In this document: piece after piece, positions 34,037-42,833 of the stretch
How positions within the stretch are numbered: position 1 is the stretch's first letter
Layout: the number at the start of each line of letters is the position of its first letter
Source: Bacillota bacterium
Lineage (GTDB): Bacteria > Bacillota > Clostridia > Lachnospirales > Lachnospiraceae
Length of the DNA: 64,000 nucleotides
Direction of reading: 5' to 3'
Assembly: GCA_902363515.1 (NCBI GenBank)
Contig: CABJAN010000009.1
Coordinates: forward strand, 1-64,000
Position numbers and translations under genes: made by a program
The notes under the pieces: model-generated
What the model saw: only the letters and a program-made list of their open reading frames with translations
Told to the model about the DNA's origin: nothing
Database searches by the model: none

Positions 34037-34065
34037 ATTATAGTATAAGCGTTTTGGTTTCACAA
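34037..34065 (-). promoter_or_regulatory. Promoter of small paralogue 2
   Basis: On the minus strand TTGTGA (34060-34065) and TATAAT (34037-34042) are 17 bases apart, the same boxes and spacing as at paralogue 1. Similarity between the two loci ends about 15 bases beyond the -35 box. Confidence 0.7.
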
Positions 34066-34254
34066 TACTTGTATTATAAATAGTGTTATCTTTTCGATAA
34101 AAATGATGTATCAAACTTCTAGCTTGGTAAAGGTCTTGCGAATGTGATTTCACTATTTGAAATTTGAAAGATTTGATGGCTTCAATTATAATTTAAACAG
34201 GAACTACACACAAATCACAAAATTTTATGCTACTATACCAGTGGAGGTGTTTTT

Positions 34255-34926
34255 ATGTCGCATATTTTAATTGTTGAGGACGATTTAGATATTCAAGATC
34301 TTTTAAGAAATTTTTTACAAGAAGTCGGATATGAAATTACGATTGCAAGTGACGGTATGGAGGCTATTGCACTGTTTTCATCCGCTCATTTTGATTTGAT
34401 ATTATTGGATATAATGTTACCTAAAATTGATGGGTTTACAGTATGCGAGCTAATCCGTAAGCAATCACAGGTTCCCATCATTATGCTGACTGCTCTAAAC
34501 GGAGAGGAAGAACAAATCAGAGGGTTAGATTTGCAAGTAGACGATTATATTACGAAGCCGTTTTCCATGCCAATCTTGATTCGTAAAATTGCTGCGGTTC
34601 TACGGCGGAGTACGATGATTCCAGATCAGGAACATCAGACAATATCCTATAAAAAACTGACTATGGATTTAGACAGCTACTCCGCTTCGGTAAATGGAGA
34701 ATCTCACGAATTGACGCAGCGGGAATTTGAAGTCTTGCGGGAATTGCTTTTGAATCAAGGGCGCGTTCTTACCCGCCAAAATTTGCTCGATCGCCTTTGG
34801 AAATATGATTTCTACGGGGACGAACGTGTTGTTGATACACATATCAAAAATTTGAGAAAAAAACTTGGTATCGACTTTATCCAGACAATCAGAGGGGTGG
34901 GATATAAAATTGATAAAGAAAAATAA
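34255..34926 (+). CDS. OmpR-family response regulator
   Basis: The 223-residue protein has a receiver domain with phosphoacceptor D52 in LILLDIMLP, the conserved T in MLTALN and K in TKPFS, and a C-terminal winged helix (HELTQREFEVL to TIRGVGYKI). It is VanR/RegX3-like in layout. The histidine kinase gene overlaps its 3' end by 17 bases. Being on a mobile element, it may control the adjacent lipoprotein or a host surface-stress response. GGAGGTG precedes the ATG. Confidence 0.93.
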   Translation: MSHILIVEDDLDIQDLLRNFLQEVGYEITIASDGMEAIALFSSAHFDLILLDIMLPKIDGFTVCELIRKQSQVPIIMLTALNGEEEQIRGLDLQVDDYITKPFSMPILIRKIAAVLRRSTMIPDQEHQTISYKKLTMDLDSYSASVNGESHELTQREFEVLRELLLNQGRVLTRQNLLDRLWKYDFYGDERVVDTHIKNLRKKLGIDFIQTIRGVGYKIDKEK

Positions 34927-36328
34927 GAGCAGTTTGTTTACAAAGATATTCATTGTCACTTTTTTGTTGACAAGCCTTTGTTGCATGATAACTTACGGGG
35001 TTATCTCATGGCTTATCCCAAAAACTTATAGCACAACACTTGATGCAAGTTTAGATAGTGCAGTCAATTCACTTCTCACAGAAGTTGAAAATCTCACTCC
35101 AATGGAAAGTGGAAAGCTTATTGATGAATTTGTAATAAATCAAAATGGTGTGTTAATTCAATTATTTGATTCCTCAAATCGTGAAATTGAACTTCCGTCA
35201 CAAAACAGTACGACATTCCCTGCTTTCGTCACAGGTGGTGTAGCGATTGAAAGTGACGATTCAGCGGCATATCGGGCAACGCACAGTTATATCTTTACAT
35301 TTGCAGATTCAGATGATGTCTACACATTAACAGTCGCGGGTAGCGCACAAGAAGTTAATTTGTTAAAGGATACTTTGGGTAGTATTTTTATTATTCTGCT
35401 TTTTGTAATTCTGTTGGTTGCTGTACTGGCCTCTATCGTATATTCTCATTATGTAACCAGACCAGTTCTGCGTATCAGTCGTGTATCAAAACGAATGGCG
35501 GAATTGGATTTTAGTTGGAGATGTGAGGAAAATCGAACAGATGAACTCGGAACATTGGCTCATAGCTTAAATGAAATGTCACAAAAGCTGTCTGCTTCTA
35601 TAACAGATTTGAAATGTGCCAATGAGAAACTACAAGCAGACATTGAGCGTGAACGTGCATTGGAACAGGCACAATTAGACTTTTTTTCCGCAGTTTCTCA
35701 TGAACTGAAAACACCTATTACAGTTATCAAGGGGCAGACCGAGGGCATGATTTTGAATGTTGGGGATTATCAAGATCGTAATAAATACTTGGTGCGCTCT
35801 CTGGAAATCATCAATACAATGGAAAATATGGTACAGGAAATTCTCACGGTTTCCCGTATGAAATCGTCAAAAGTTGGACTTAAAAAAGAAACTATTCAGT
35901 TTTCGGATATTCTCAAACAGGAATACGCGCTGTTTGAAGATTTGATTATCCAAAAAGATATAGATTGGAATGAAAATATTTCTTCCGATTTGAGTGTTAT
36001 TGGGGATAAGGCACTGATACAAAAAGTAATCAATAACTTGATTTCCAATGCTATTTCCTACTCACCGGAGGGTAGCACTATCTATTTGACTGCCTTTGCG
36101 GAAGATGGAGCGGTTCAATTTTTGTTGGAAAACACAGGTGTTCATATTCCTGATTCAGAAATTCCAAAACTATTTGATGCATTTTACAGAGTAGAACATT
36201 CTCGCAATAAGAAAACTGGTGGGAGTGGTTTGGGATTATACATTGTCAAAACCATTTTAGAACAACATCAAGCAGAATATAGTATAATAAACACTGAAAG
36301 AGGTGTTTTATTTACAATTCAATTCTGA
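34910..36328 (+). CDS. Membrane sensor histidine kinase
   Basis: The 472-residue kinase has two membrane segments (about 13-35 and 157-178) around a small extracellular sensor domain, then HAMP, a HisKA domain with H264 in AVSHELKTPI, and an HATPase with NNLISNAISYS and GGSGLGLYIVK. Start is a TTG at 34910 inside the regulator gene, with GGGGTGGG upstream; the longer frame begins out of reach of any ribosome site. It pairs with the preceding regulator. The signal is unknown; VanS-like kinases of this size often sense cell-envelope stress or peptides. Confidence 0.92.
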   Translation: MIKKNKSSLFTKIFIVTFLLTSLCCMITYGVISWLIPKTYSTTLDASLDSAVNSLLTEVENLTPMESGKLIDEFVINQNGVLIQLFDSSNREIELPSQNSTTFPAFVTGGVAIESDDSAAYRATHSYIFTFADSDDVYTLTVAGSAQEVNLLKDTLGSIFIILLFVILLVAVLASIVYSHYVTRPVLRISRVSKRMAELDFSWRCEENRTDELGTLAHSLNEMSQKLSASITDLKCANEKLQADIERERALEQAQLDFFSAVSHELKTPITVIKGQTEGMILNVGDYQDRNKYLVRSLEIINTMENMVQEILTVSRMKSSKVGLKKETIQFSDILKQEYALFEDLIIQKDIDWNENISSDLSVIGDKALIQKVINNLISNAISYSPEGSTIYLTAFAEDGAVQFLLENTGVHIPDSEIPKLFDAFYRVEHSRNKKTGGSGLGLYIVKTILEQHQAEYSIINTERGVLFTIQF

Positions 36329-36367
36329 AAGCATGGGGCCGCGATAAGCACTGCCCCATGCTTTTTT
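36328..36367 (+). terminator. Terminator after the two-component system
   Basis: A perfect 12-bp stem, AAAGCATGGGGC with GCCCCATGCTTT, is followed by T residues. It separates the kinase from the lipoprotein gene. Confidence 0.92.
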
Positions 36368-36456
36368 AACTACACATAAAAAACATATTCATCACAATGG
36401 TATCCCAAAAATGTTTGGTAATATAAAAGCATCAACAGAAAGGAGTTATGTCAGAT

Positions 36457-37269
36457 ATGAAAAAAAATAACATTAAAATTCTCGCACTTACTATGACACT
36501 ATGTGCATCAGCGGCATTGAGCGGCTGTGCAACAAACGCTTCGGCTACTCAAGAGCCTAACAAGTCAATAAACGCTACAATCCCCGAGGAACAAGCTCAT
36601 AACAGTGGTGATACCCTTTCCTCAAATTCTACATCCATAGCAGAAGCCTATGAAAGTGATGAAGTGATTTCCTCAGAGGAGCAGGCCAAAGCCGAAGAGA
36701 TCCGTCGAAATGAAATTGCAGAACAGTATTCCGTTTATGAGCCCTATGGCATGACCTATGATAAGGAAAAAGACCGTTTCTTTTATGACGGTCAGGTTGT
36801 GCGCTACTTCAAAGATCAGGTAAACGCAGAAAATGCGAACTCGTTTTTCTTTGAGGACGGTGTTGTGGATGTGGAACTGATTAAAGACGTTAATGGAACC
36901 TTAACAGGATTAAAGCAGTCCTCGGGCGCAGACTTCAAGGCTCGAACTGATAAACAGGAAGAAATAAAGTCAGAACTTGCTGCGGCTGGCATTACCGGAA
37001 ACAGTGGTAGTTTTGAATTGGGTGATCCAAACTATCGTGATGACAGTCTGGATGCCTACACTGCCTTTGGTGTTTCTTATGATAAAACCTCTGACAACTG
37101 GATGTATGAAGGAAAAGTCATCCACATTTTCTATGATGCCGAACATAATACCTATTGTGACAATGGTGTAAGTAATGGTATCAACATCAAAGTGATCCAT
37201 GACAAAAACGATAACATTGAAAAACTGGTGGAAACAGAGGCTCAAGAACTTGATCAGTATGTAAAATAA
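36457..37269 (+). CDS. Lipoprotein with BlaR1-type extracellular repeats
   Basis: The 270-residue precursor has a lipobox LSGC (Cys24). After a Ser/Glu-rich linker come two related units, YGMTYDKEKDRFFYDGQVVR and FGVSYDKTSDNWMYEGKVIH, each followed by a short acidic segment. Such FG-TYDK-YDGK repeats occur in the C-terminal regions of clostridial BlaR1/M56 sensor proteases. Here they stand without a protease. It follows the two-component genes and could act with the sensor kinase at the membrane; that link is inference. Start is the ATG at 36457 rather than 36448, which would be too near the ribosome site. Confidence 0.75.
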   Translation: MKKNNIKILALTMTLCASAALSGCATNASATQEPNKSINATIPEEQAHNSGDTLSSNSTSIAEAYESDEVISSEEQAKAEEIRRNEIAEQYSVYEPYGMTYDKEKDRFFYDGQVVRYFKDQVNAENANSFFFEDGVVDVELIKDVNGTLTGLKQSSGADFKARTDKQEEIKSELAAAGITGNSGSFELGDPNYRDDSLDAYTAFGVSYDKTSDNWMYEGKVIHIFYDAEHNTYCDNGVSNGINIKVIHDKNDNIEKLVETEAQELDQYVK

Positions 37270-37284
37270 ACCAACCTCTGCCGA

Positions 37285-37307
37285 ACGACGGCAAAAAAAG
37301 CCGTCGT
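37285..37307 (+). terminator. Terminator hairpin after the lipoprotein gene
   Basis: An 8-bp perfect stem, ACGACGGC with GCCGTCGT, has a loop of seven A residues. No U-tract follows on the plus strand. Confidence 0.5.
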
Positions 37308-37389
37308 ACAGCAGACACATTCATGCTCCTATGAAGCAGCAGCCTTGATTTTCAGAGTCAACATTTCTATTTTTGCCTTTTTCATAGCA

Positions 37390-37600
37390 CCCGTGAATAA
37401 TCTATATCAGTTAAAAAGCATATTTTCACATCAGGGTTATTACCCATTCTATACATTGGATTGCTTCATAGAAATATCGGAAGAAGTTATAGAAATGTTT
37501 AAAGAGTTTGATTGTAAAGAGGCTGCTTATCGGCTGTGTACATAATGCCACAAAGCCTGCTATTGACGATCTTAAATAAATAGCCAAATAGCAAGAGTAA
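37390..37600 (+). pseudogene. Degenerate remnant of a transposon-associated sigma-like gene
   Basis: The frame reading YYPFYTLDCFIEISEEVIEMFKEFDCKEAAYRLCT resembles the N-terminus of short sigma-70-like proteins carried on clostridial conjugative elements. It is then cut by stop codons, after which CHKACY remains in the same frame, matching a further piece of the family pattern. The rest is unrecognisable. Identification is from memory of the family pattern and is moderate at best. Confidence 0.45.
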
Positions 37601-38389
37601 TACCGATGTCAATCATAATCCACTGCAATGGAAAATATCCGAAAGTGAACTGAAAACAATCATTTCAACAGGAAGAAGTCCAGAATACATTGCTCCCATC
37701 ATTCCAAATACTCATCCCTACATGACCTTATCTGCTTTCTACTGTATAATCGTGGTTGCCGATGTTTGTACCATTGCCAATGCTATGCTGTACAAGAACG
37801 TCATTACAAAGTAAAGCAAAAGATCTCTCTTTCCACAACGATAGAGAGACTTTCATTTATTCTAAATATGGATCGTCAAATGATAAGAGCAAGATCCACC
37901 CCAGTATTACCATATCCCCATTCTGCCATATAAGTAATATTTCGGAATTTTATCTTGCTGGGGAACTGTCGCCTCCCCATACCCATTTTTTTATTGGCTA
38001 CACCGGCGGTGTACGCAACAAAATATTATAATTAACATAATTCTATTTTGAGGCATTCAGCAAGTAACTGGATGTCTTTTTCTTTTTGAAAATACACATG
38101 GTGATGCGAACAAATTCTTTTGTAAGCCAATGATATAAGCAAGGGTATGGGGAATTGTCACTCTCCATCAAGAGAACACCCATAAGGTGAACGGAGGCGG
38201 AAACGCGATAACGTTAAACATGGGTGGATCTTGCTCTTGTAATATTTTTTCTCTCTGTACCCTGTAAAATGAGCTTTTTCCCTTTCGTTATATAGGGAGA
38301 TATAAAAAGAGAATTTTAATAAAGCATAAAAATCTCTTTGGGAAAGCCGGCATCCGTCTCCTTAATTTTTCAGAAAGGTAAAAGAAAAT
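37601..38389. other. Structured non-coding region upstream of the replication initiator
   Basis: No convincing gene is present in about 790 bases. A 17-bp perfect inverted repeat lies at 37885-37901 and 38222-38238. Within it is a 10-bp inverted repeat, CCCCATACCC at 37975-37984 with its complement at 38143-38152, an 11-base direct repeat (GGGGAAYTGTC at 37960 and 38149) and a 15-base palindrome, TACACCGGCGGTGTA, at 37999-38013. A hairpin at about 37815-37849 may end transcription on the minus strand. The position before a rep gene suggests an origin of replication or transfer. Confidence 0.5.
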
Positions 38390-38917
38390 ATGAAATTTGA
38401 ATATATGATGGAAACGGAAAAGATACTTCCCTATTATCAGTTCCCTAAATTTTTGTTAGAGCTACCACTCTCTCAAAATGCAAAATTACTTTATATGCTG
38501 TTATATGACAGAGCCAGAATTTCACAGAAAAACCATTGGCTCAATGAAGACGGATATGTATATTTCGTCTTTCCGATTACAGAAATTTCTTTGAAATGGG
38601 GAAAATGTTGTACTTCTGTAAAGGCTGCCATGAAGGAATTAGATGAGTATGGATTGTTGATTCGCAGTTCCGGAGGATTTTCAAAACCAAATCATTTATA
38701 TATGCGAATCCCCTGTATAGAGTTGATTTCTGAACCGGATGTAAAGCAGACAGACGAAAATACAACTTCCATTGGGATGAAAAGCTGTCCTTCATTCGGT
38801 CGGAAAACAGCCTCTTCTATGGTCGAAAACGTGCCACCTAGTAAAGTAAAAGAAAAATATAATTTTAGTAATAAGATTGGAGTAAATTACGAATATGAGG
38901 AGGGCGACAGTCTATGA
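38390..38917 (+). CDS. Replication initiator protein A-like (RepA_N type)
   Basis: The 175-residue protein shows the RepA N-terminal winged-helix pattern: FPKFLLELPLSQNAKLLYMLLYDRARIS, FPITEISLKWGKCCTSVKAAMKELDEYGLL. In plasmids and integrative elements such proteins bind the origin and recruit the host helicase loader. The next gene, overlapping by four bases, is a DnaC-like ATPase, which fits a replication module. Only the N-terminal domain is clear and the C-terminal part is short. AGAAAGG precedes the ATG. Confidence 0.8.
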   Translation: MKFEYMMETEKILPYYQFPKFLLELPLSQNAKLLYMLLYDRARISQKNHWLNEDGYVYFVFPITEISLKWGKCCTSVKAAMKELDEYGLLIRSSGGFSKPNHLYMRIPCIELISEPDVKQTDENTTSIGMKSCPSFGRKTASSMVENVPPSKVKEKYNFSNKIGVNYEYEEGDSL

Positions 38918-39756
38918 TAAAGCAGGAAAACACATATTTAGGTGCAGATGGATTAGCATATTGCAAGATTTGTGGAGAACCTGTAGAGGCATTTTTCCCT
39001 CCAGATAGTATTCTTGGTATGAAAAAACATTTTAGACAATGTGCATGTATCCGTCAAAAACGTGAAGCAGAAGAAAAGGCATATAAAGAAAGAGAACATT
39101 GCGAATTAGTGGAAAGAAATAGAAAAATCTGTTTTGAAGAACCACGAATGTATGATTGGAATTTTGAACTGGCAGAAAAGACTACTACCATCGAGAAGGC
39201 CAAAGAATACACAGCAAATTGGAATGCTATGAAGAAAAATCATATTGGTTTTCTCTTGTGGGGACCAATAGGAACCGGAAAGAGTTACATAGCCGGTTGC
39301 ATTGCCAACGCACTTTTGAATCGGGAAATTACTGTGAAGATGACAAATTTTAATACAATTATTGATGATATGTTTTCATTAGAGGATAAAACAGAATATA
39401 TCAATGCTCTGGCGCAATATGAACTTTTAATTTTGGATGATCTTGGCACAGAACGAAGTTCTGAGTATGCTCTTGGAATTGTATTCAGTGTAATTGACCG
39501 AAGATATCGCTCCGGCAGACCATTAATCGTAACTACCAATCTTCCGATAAAACAATTAAAAGAAGAAACGAACATAGAAAAAAAACGAATTTATGATCGT
39601 ATTTTAGAAATGTGTGTTCCGTTATATGTTGGCGGTTCTAGCTATCGGAGTGATATTGCCCATGAAAAAATGGGAAAAATGAAAACCTTTTTTGCTACTG
39701 CCGAATCAAGTCAGACTGAAAATATTATAGAGCAGACAGGCACAAAAACAATCTGA
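38914..39756 (+). CDS. DnaC/IstB-like AAA+ helicase-loader ATPase
   Basis: The 280-residue protein has an N-terminal cysteine-containing segment (CKICGEP and CACIR, probable zinc site), then an AAA+ core with GPIGTGKSY (Walker A), LLILDDLGTERSSEY (Walker B and beyond) and a sensor-1 region IVTTNLP. Such proteins load DnaB on element origins. It overlaps the initiator gene by four bases, so both are made together. Confidence 0.9.
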   Translation: MIKQENTYLGADGLAYCKICGEPVEAFFPPDSILGMKKHFRQCACIRQKREAEEKAYKEREHCELVERNRKICFEEPRMYDWNFELAEKTTTIEKAKEYTANWNAMKKNHIGFLLWGPIGTGKSYIAGCIANALLNREITVKMTNFNTIIDDMFSLEDKTEYINALAQYELLILDDLGTERSSEYALGIVFSVIDRRYRSGRPLIVTTNLPIKQLKEETNIEKKRIYDRILEMCVPLYVGGSSYRSDIAHEKMGKMKTFFATAESSQTENIIEQTGTKTI

Positions 39757-39795
39757 TGTTTATATCTTAGTATAGACATCAGAAATAGAAAGAGT

Positions 39796-39993
39796 GTGAT
39801 AGCTCTGCAGAAACCTACATATTACTTGTGGCGAACAGATTATACATCTTCAGAAGACTTTGAGGCAGATAAGGAGAAATATAGGAAAATAGGTTTTCGG
39901 GTTGTCACGTTTGCGGATGGGCAGCCGGATAAAAATATACATAATGGAATAAAAGCGTTGATTCGAAACCATATAAAAGAAATCAATCAGTAA
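39796..39993 (+). CDS. Small conserved mobile-element protein
   Basis: The 65-residue protein (YYLWRTDYTSSEDFEADKEK, then GFRVVTFADGQ, ending ALIRNHIKEIN) has a pattern I associate with small genes next to DnaC-like loaders on clostridial elements, but I cannot give a function. Start is GTG with a modest AGAAAGAG site. A hairpin follows its stop codon. Confidence 0.65.
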   Translation: MIALQKPTYYLWRTDYTSSEDFEADKEKYRKIGFRVVTFADGQPDKNIHNGIKALIRNHIKEINQ

Positions 39994-40000
39994 TTTCTAT

Positions 40001-40023
40001 GGGCGGGAGACATTCTCTCGCCC
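40001..40023 (+). terminator. Hairpin after the replication module
   Basis: GGGCGGGAGA pairs imperfectly with TCTCGCCC and is followed by TTATTT. It probably ends the replication transcript. Confidence 0.65.
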
Positions 40024-40246
40024 TTATTTACGCGAGTAACGAGCCAAAGTCAGTGCTTGTACGAGACCTTGGCGACTACCGCGATAACTTGGAAAACTCG
40101 CAAAGCATGTTTTCCATAGTTATATTACTGTTCACAGTAAAATAATTCATTGTAAAATTATATGAGAATCCGTTTACGAAAAAGATTTTTCGATATATAA
40201 TTATATTACATTATTCTATAAACAATATTTCAGAAAGGATGAGGAC
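40024..40246. other. Intergenic region before the recombinase
   Basis: No gene is seen. GCGAGT near 40034 is inverted as ACTCGC near 40094, with CCAA/TTGG inside, giving a foldback of about 70 bases. An AT-rich stretch with candidate promoter elements follows before the recombinase start. The foldback may be a binding site or transfer origin. Confidence 0.35.
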
Positions 40247-42196
40247 ATGAATGCTGGATATGTGCGTCTTTCAAGAGATGACGATAAGCGAAATTATGTT
40301 TCTATAGAAAATCAGAAGTTAATTATCAATCAGTATGCATCTGACCATGGAATGGTTATTGACCGATGGTATGAAGATGACGGAGTATCAGGTTATATTT
40401 TTGACAGGCCGGGATTTCAACAGATGATGGCTGATTTGGATAAAGATATTGATACCGTATATGTGAAAGATTTCTCGCGTCTTGGCAGACATAATGCGAA
40501 GGTTCTTTTGCTTTTGGATGAATTTCAGGAACGAGGAAAACATCTCATTGTCATTGATGATAATTACGATTCTTTCGATTCCAGCGATGACACCATTGGA
40601 ATTAAAACATGGTTCAATGAGCGTTATGTAAAAGATACCAGTAAGAAAATCAAAAGAGCGATCGGAGCCAGACAAAAAGAAGGCACTCTTATGACAAAAC
40701 CGCCTTTCGGATATTGTCGGGATACGAAAGACAAAAGTATCATCAAAATTGTTCCCAAAGAGGCAGAATTTATCAAAATGGTTTACGATCTTTATATCTC
40801 AGGATCAGGTTATCGCAAAATAGCAAATTATTTGACTGATCAGGGTATCCCAACGCCTTCTATGGTACAGCGAGAACGAGAAATTGAAGAAGGTCGCATA
40901 AGCAAAAAGAAAGTTGCAACCATTTGGTCTGACAGCATGGTGAAGGAATTATTAGATAATGATTTTTACATTGGAACTTTTCGTTTGAGAAAACGTGCCA
41001 GAAATACAGTACATGGAAAGGATAAACGTGTTCCAAAAGAAGAACAGTGTATTTTTGAAGATCATCATCCGGCAATTATTGATAAATCCACTTTTTCTCT
41101 TGTGCAGGAATTAAAAGAAAAGCGTAATCGCACAAATTATCGTGGAAGCAGGGGGGAATGGATCGGCTCAGAAATTCCCAATCCTTTTGGAAGCTGTTTG
41201 TTTTGTAAAGATTGTGGAAGTCGTTTGACACCGATTAAGCGTCAAACATCCAGCAGAGAAAGAAAATATTATATTTGTACTACCTATAATACGAAAGGCA
41301 GGCGGTATTGTGAGAAAGCGCATCTGATTGAAGAAAATGATTTGATGGAAGATGTGCTGAATTATATTAAACTGTGCAGAGAAGCGCTTTGTGAAGTAAT
41401 TTCCACATATGATATGAGGGACTTTGAGGCAGAAAAGAAAACGCTGGCAGAAAAACGACAGGACATTCAGGAAGAAATTCAAAACCGAAAAAATCAACTA
41501 AAGGTACTTTTAACACAAAAAATAAAAGATTTATCCATAGCATCTGAAAATGAGGATTTGATCCATGAAACCTATGATTCCATGCAAAAGGATCTACTGG
41601 CGCAGATTCATGGTTTGGAGATACAGGAAAAAGAACTGAACGAAACTACTATAGAAACACCGGATGTAAAGGACAAATTGAGAAACGCATTGGATGTAGT
41701 TGATAAAATCATTGCAGGTGGAACTCTTGACCGAAGAGATATTGAACTGTTGATTGAGCAAATTGACGTAGATAAAGAGGGAATGCCAGAAATTACTTTA
41801 AAATATGGTTTGTCTGATTTAATCAATTACAGTCCTGCTGATGAGATGAATCGCCGGGAAAATACTGTAATCGCTCTTGTAATGAAGCTGATTATAGAAG
41901 ATGAACGTGGATATACATCTGCAAAATACTTGTCAGAACATATCACAGCATTGGGATTTAAGAAAACGAAACAAAGTATCTTACCTTATATCAATTTGAT
42001 GAAAGAATTGGGAATTTTGGAAGATACGGATAATCCGCTGAAACCTTACAATATTGTGAAAACAAAAAAAGAGATTACGGTATTGATGCATCAATATCTA
42101 CCGGATTTACCGGCTCAAATGACTTCTGAACAATTATCGGAAAATTATTTACATTGTAATGGTGGCGACAGGTGGTATGCCGGAAATGGTGTTTGA
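40247..42196 (+). CDS. Large serine recombinase (TnpX/TndX type)
   Basis: The 649-residue protein has the resolvase domain at the N-terminus with nucleophile S9 in GYVRLSRDD, then YVKDFSRLGRHN. A recombinase domain with GYRKIANYLTDQGIPTP follows, then a zinc ribbon (CLFCKDCG..YYIC..RRYC, about 325-365) and a coiled coil (about 400-465). It catalyses excision and integration through a 2-base core. Its reading frame crosses the right end of the element: codon 642 covers the AGGTG core, so the final seven residues are read from the interrupted host gene. Confidence 0.95.
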   Translation: MNAGYVRLSRDDDKRNYVSIENQKLIINQYASDHGMVIDRWYEDDGVSGYIFDRPGFQQMMADLDKDIDTVYVKDFSRLGRHNAKVLLLLDEFQERGKHLIVIDDNYDSFDSSDDTIGIKTWFNERYVKDTSKKIKRAIGARQKEGTLMTKPPFGYCRDTKDKSIIKIVPKEAEFIKMVYDLYISGSGYRKIANYLTDQGIPTPSMVQREREIEEGRISKKKVATIWSDSMVKELLDNDFYIGTFRLRKRARNTVHGKDKRVPKEEQCIFEDHHPAIIDKSTFSLVQELKEKRNRTNYRGSRGEWIGSEIPNPFGSCLFCKDCGSRLTPIKRQTSSRERKYYICTTYNTKGRRYCEKAHLIEENDLMEDVLNYIKLCREALCEVISTYDMRDFEAEKKTLAEKRQDIQEEIQNRKNQLKVLLTQKIKDLSIASENEDLIHETYDSMQKDLLAQIHGLEIQEKELNETTIETPDVKDKLRNALDVVDKIIAGGTLDRRDIELLIEQIDVDKEGMPEITLKYGLSDLINYSPADEMNRRENTVIALVMKLIIEDERGYTSAKYLSEHITALGFKKTKQSILPYINLMKELGILEDTDNPLKPYNIVKTKKEITVLMHQYLPDLPAQMTSEQLSENYLHCNGGDRWYAGNGV

Positions 42197-42743
42197 GTAC
42201 ATTCTGAAACAGCATGGCATGGACCCGGATAAAGATATGAATATTGACCGGAGCATTGACTTTGGTTCTACTGCAGCAGCTTTTTCAGGAGGGCAGGGAG
42301 AGTTCAGCGTGGAATTTGAGCCATCAGCCACAGTCCTGGAGAAAGAGGGAACAGGATATGTAGTGGCATCCTGCGGCGTAGAGTCAGGATATGTTCCTTA
42401 TACAGCCTATAGCGCCAAAGAAAGCTATATGAAAGAAAATCCACAGATTATCCAGGGATTTACTAATGCACTGCAAAAAGGCATGGATTATGTAAATACC
42501 CATACTCCGGAAGAAATTGCACGCATTATTCAGCCACAATTTAAAGAAAATGATTTGGATACCATCATGACCATTGTGAAACGATATCAGGAGCAAGACA
42601 CCTGGAAAGAAAATCTGATTTTCGAACAGGAAAGCTTTGAACTGCTGGAAGATATTCTGGACAGTGCAGGAGAGCTAGAAGAGAGAGTACCATATGAAGA
42701 ACTGGTAACTACAGAGTTTGCAGAACAAGCAGCAGAAGAATAG
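42174..42743 (+). pseudogene. ABC transporter substrate-binding lipoprotein, 3' part
   Basis: This frame supplies the last 189 residues of the binding protein whose 5' part ends at 32957. It starts GMPEMVFEYILKQHG, continues through FEPSATVLEKEGTGYVVAS and ends with an acidic helix. A reading frame open from 42159 adds five residues encoded by the element. Joined to the 5' part it gives a 340-residue protein, a normal length for NMT1/SsuA-like binding proteins. No permease or ATPase gene follows; a terminator does. Confidence 0.88.
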
Positions 42744-42780
42744 AAAAAAGAAATGCACAAATAGGTTGATAGATAGAGGG

Positions 42781-42821
42781 AATATTGATACGCTCTCATA
42801 AAAGCGGAGCGTATCAATATT
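42781..42821. terminator. Bidirectional terminator between the binding-protein gene and the membrane protein
   Basis: A perfect 15-bp stem (AATATTGATACGCTC with its complement) has an 11-base loop and AT-rich flanks on both sides. It serves convergent genes. Confidence 0.9.
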
Positions 42822-42833
42822 TTAAAATGCAGG

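Larger units (their letters stand above)
32954..42174 (+). mobile_element. 9.2-kb serine-recombinase element inserted in the binding-protein gene
   Basis: The element separates two halves of one gene. AGGTG occurs at both ends (32954-32958 and 42170-42174) and is the likely crossover core. Removing 9,216 bp rejoins GGRKG with GMPEMVFEYIL in frame. Cargo from left to right: YgiT/DUF4258 toxin-antitoxin pair, small paralogue 2, OmpR-type two-component system, BlaR1-like lipoprotein, a structured non-coding region with a degenerate gene, a replication initiator, a DnaC-like loader, a small protein and the recombinase. No relaxase or type IV secretion gene is present, so it cannot conjugate alone. 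The DNA is visibly more AT-rich than the flanks. Confidence 0.9.

Noticed and set aside
37756..38031. A 91-codon plus-strand frame in the element's intergenic region
   Set aside because: It crosses the inverted repeats, has no ribosome site and encodes a low-complexity product.
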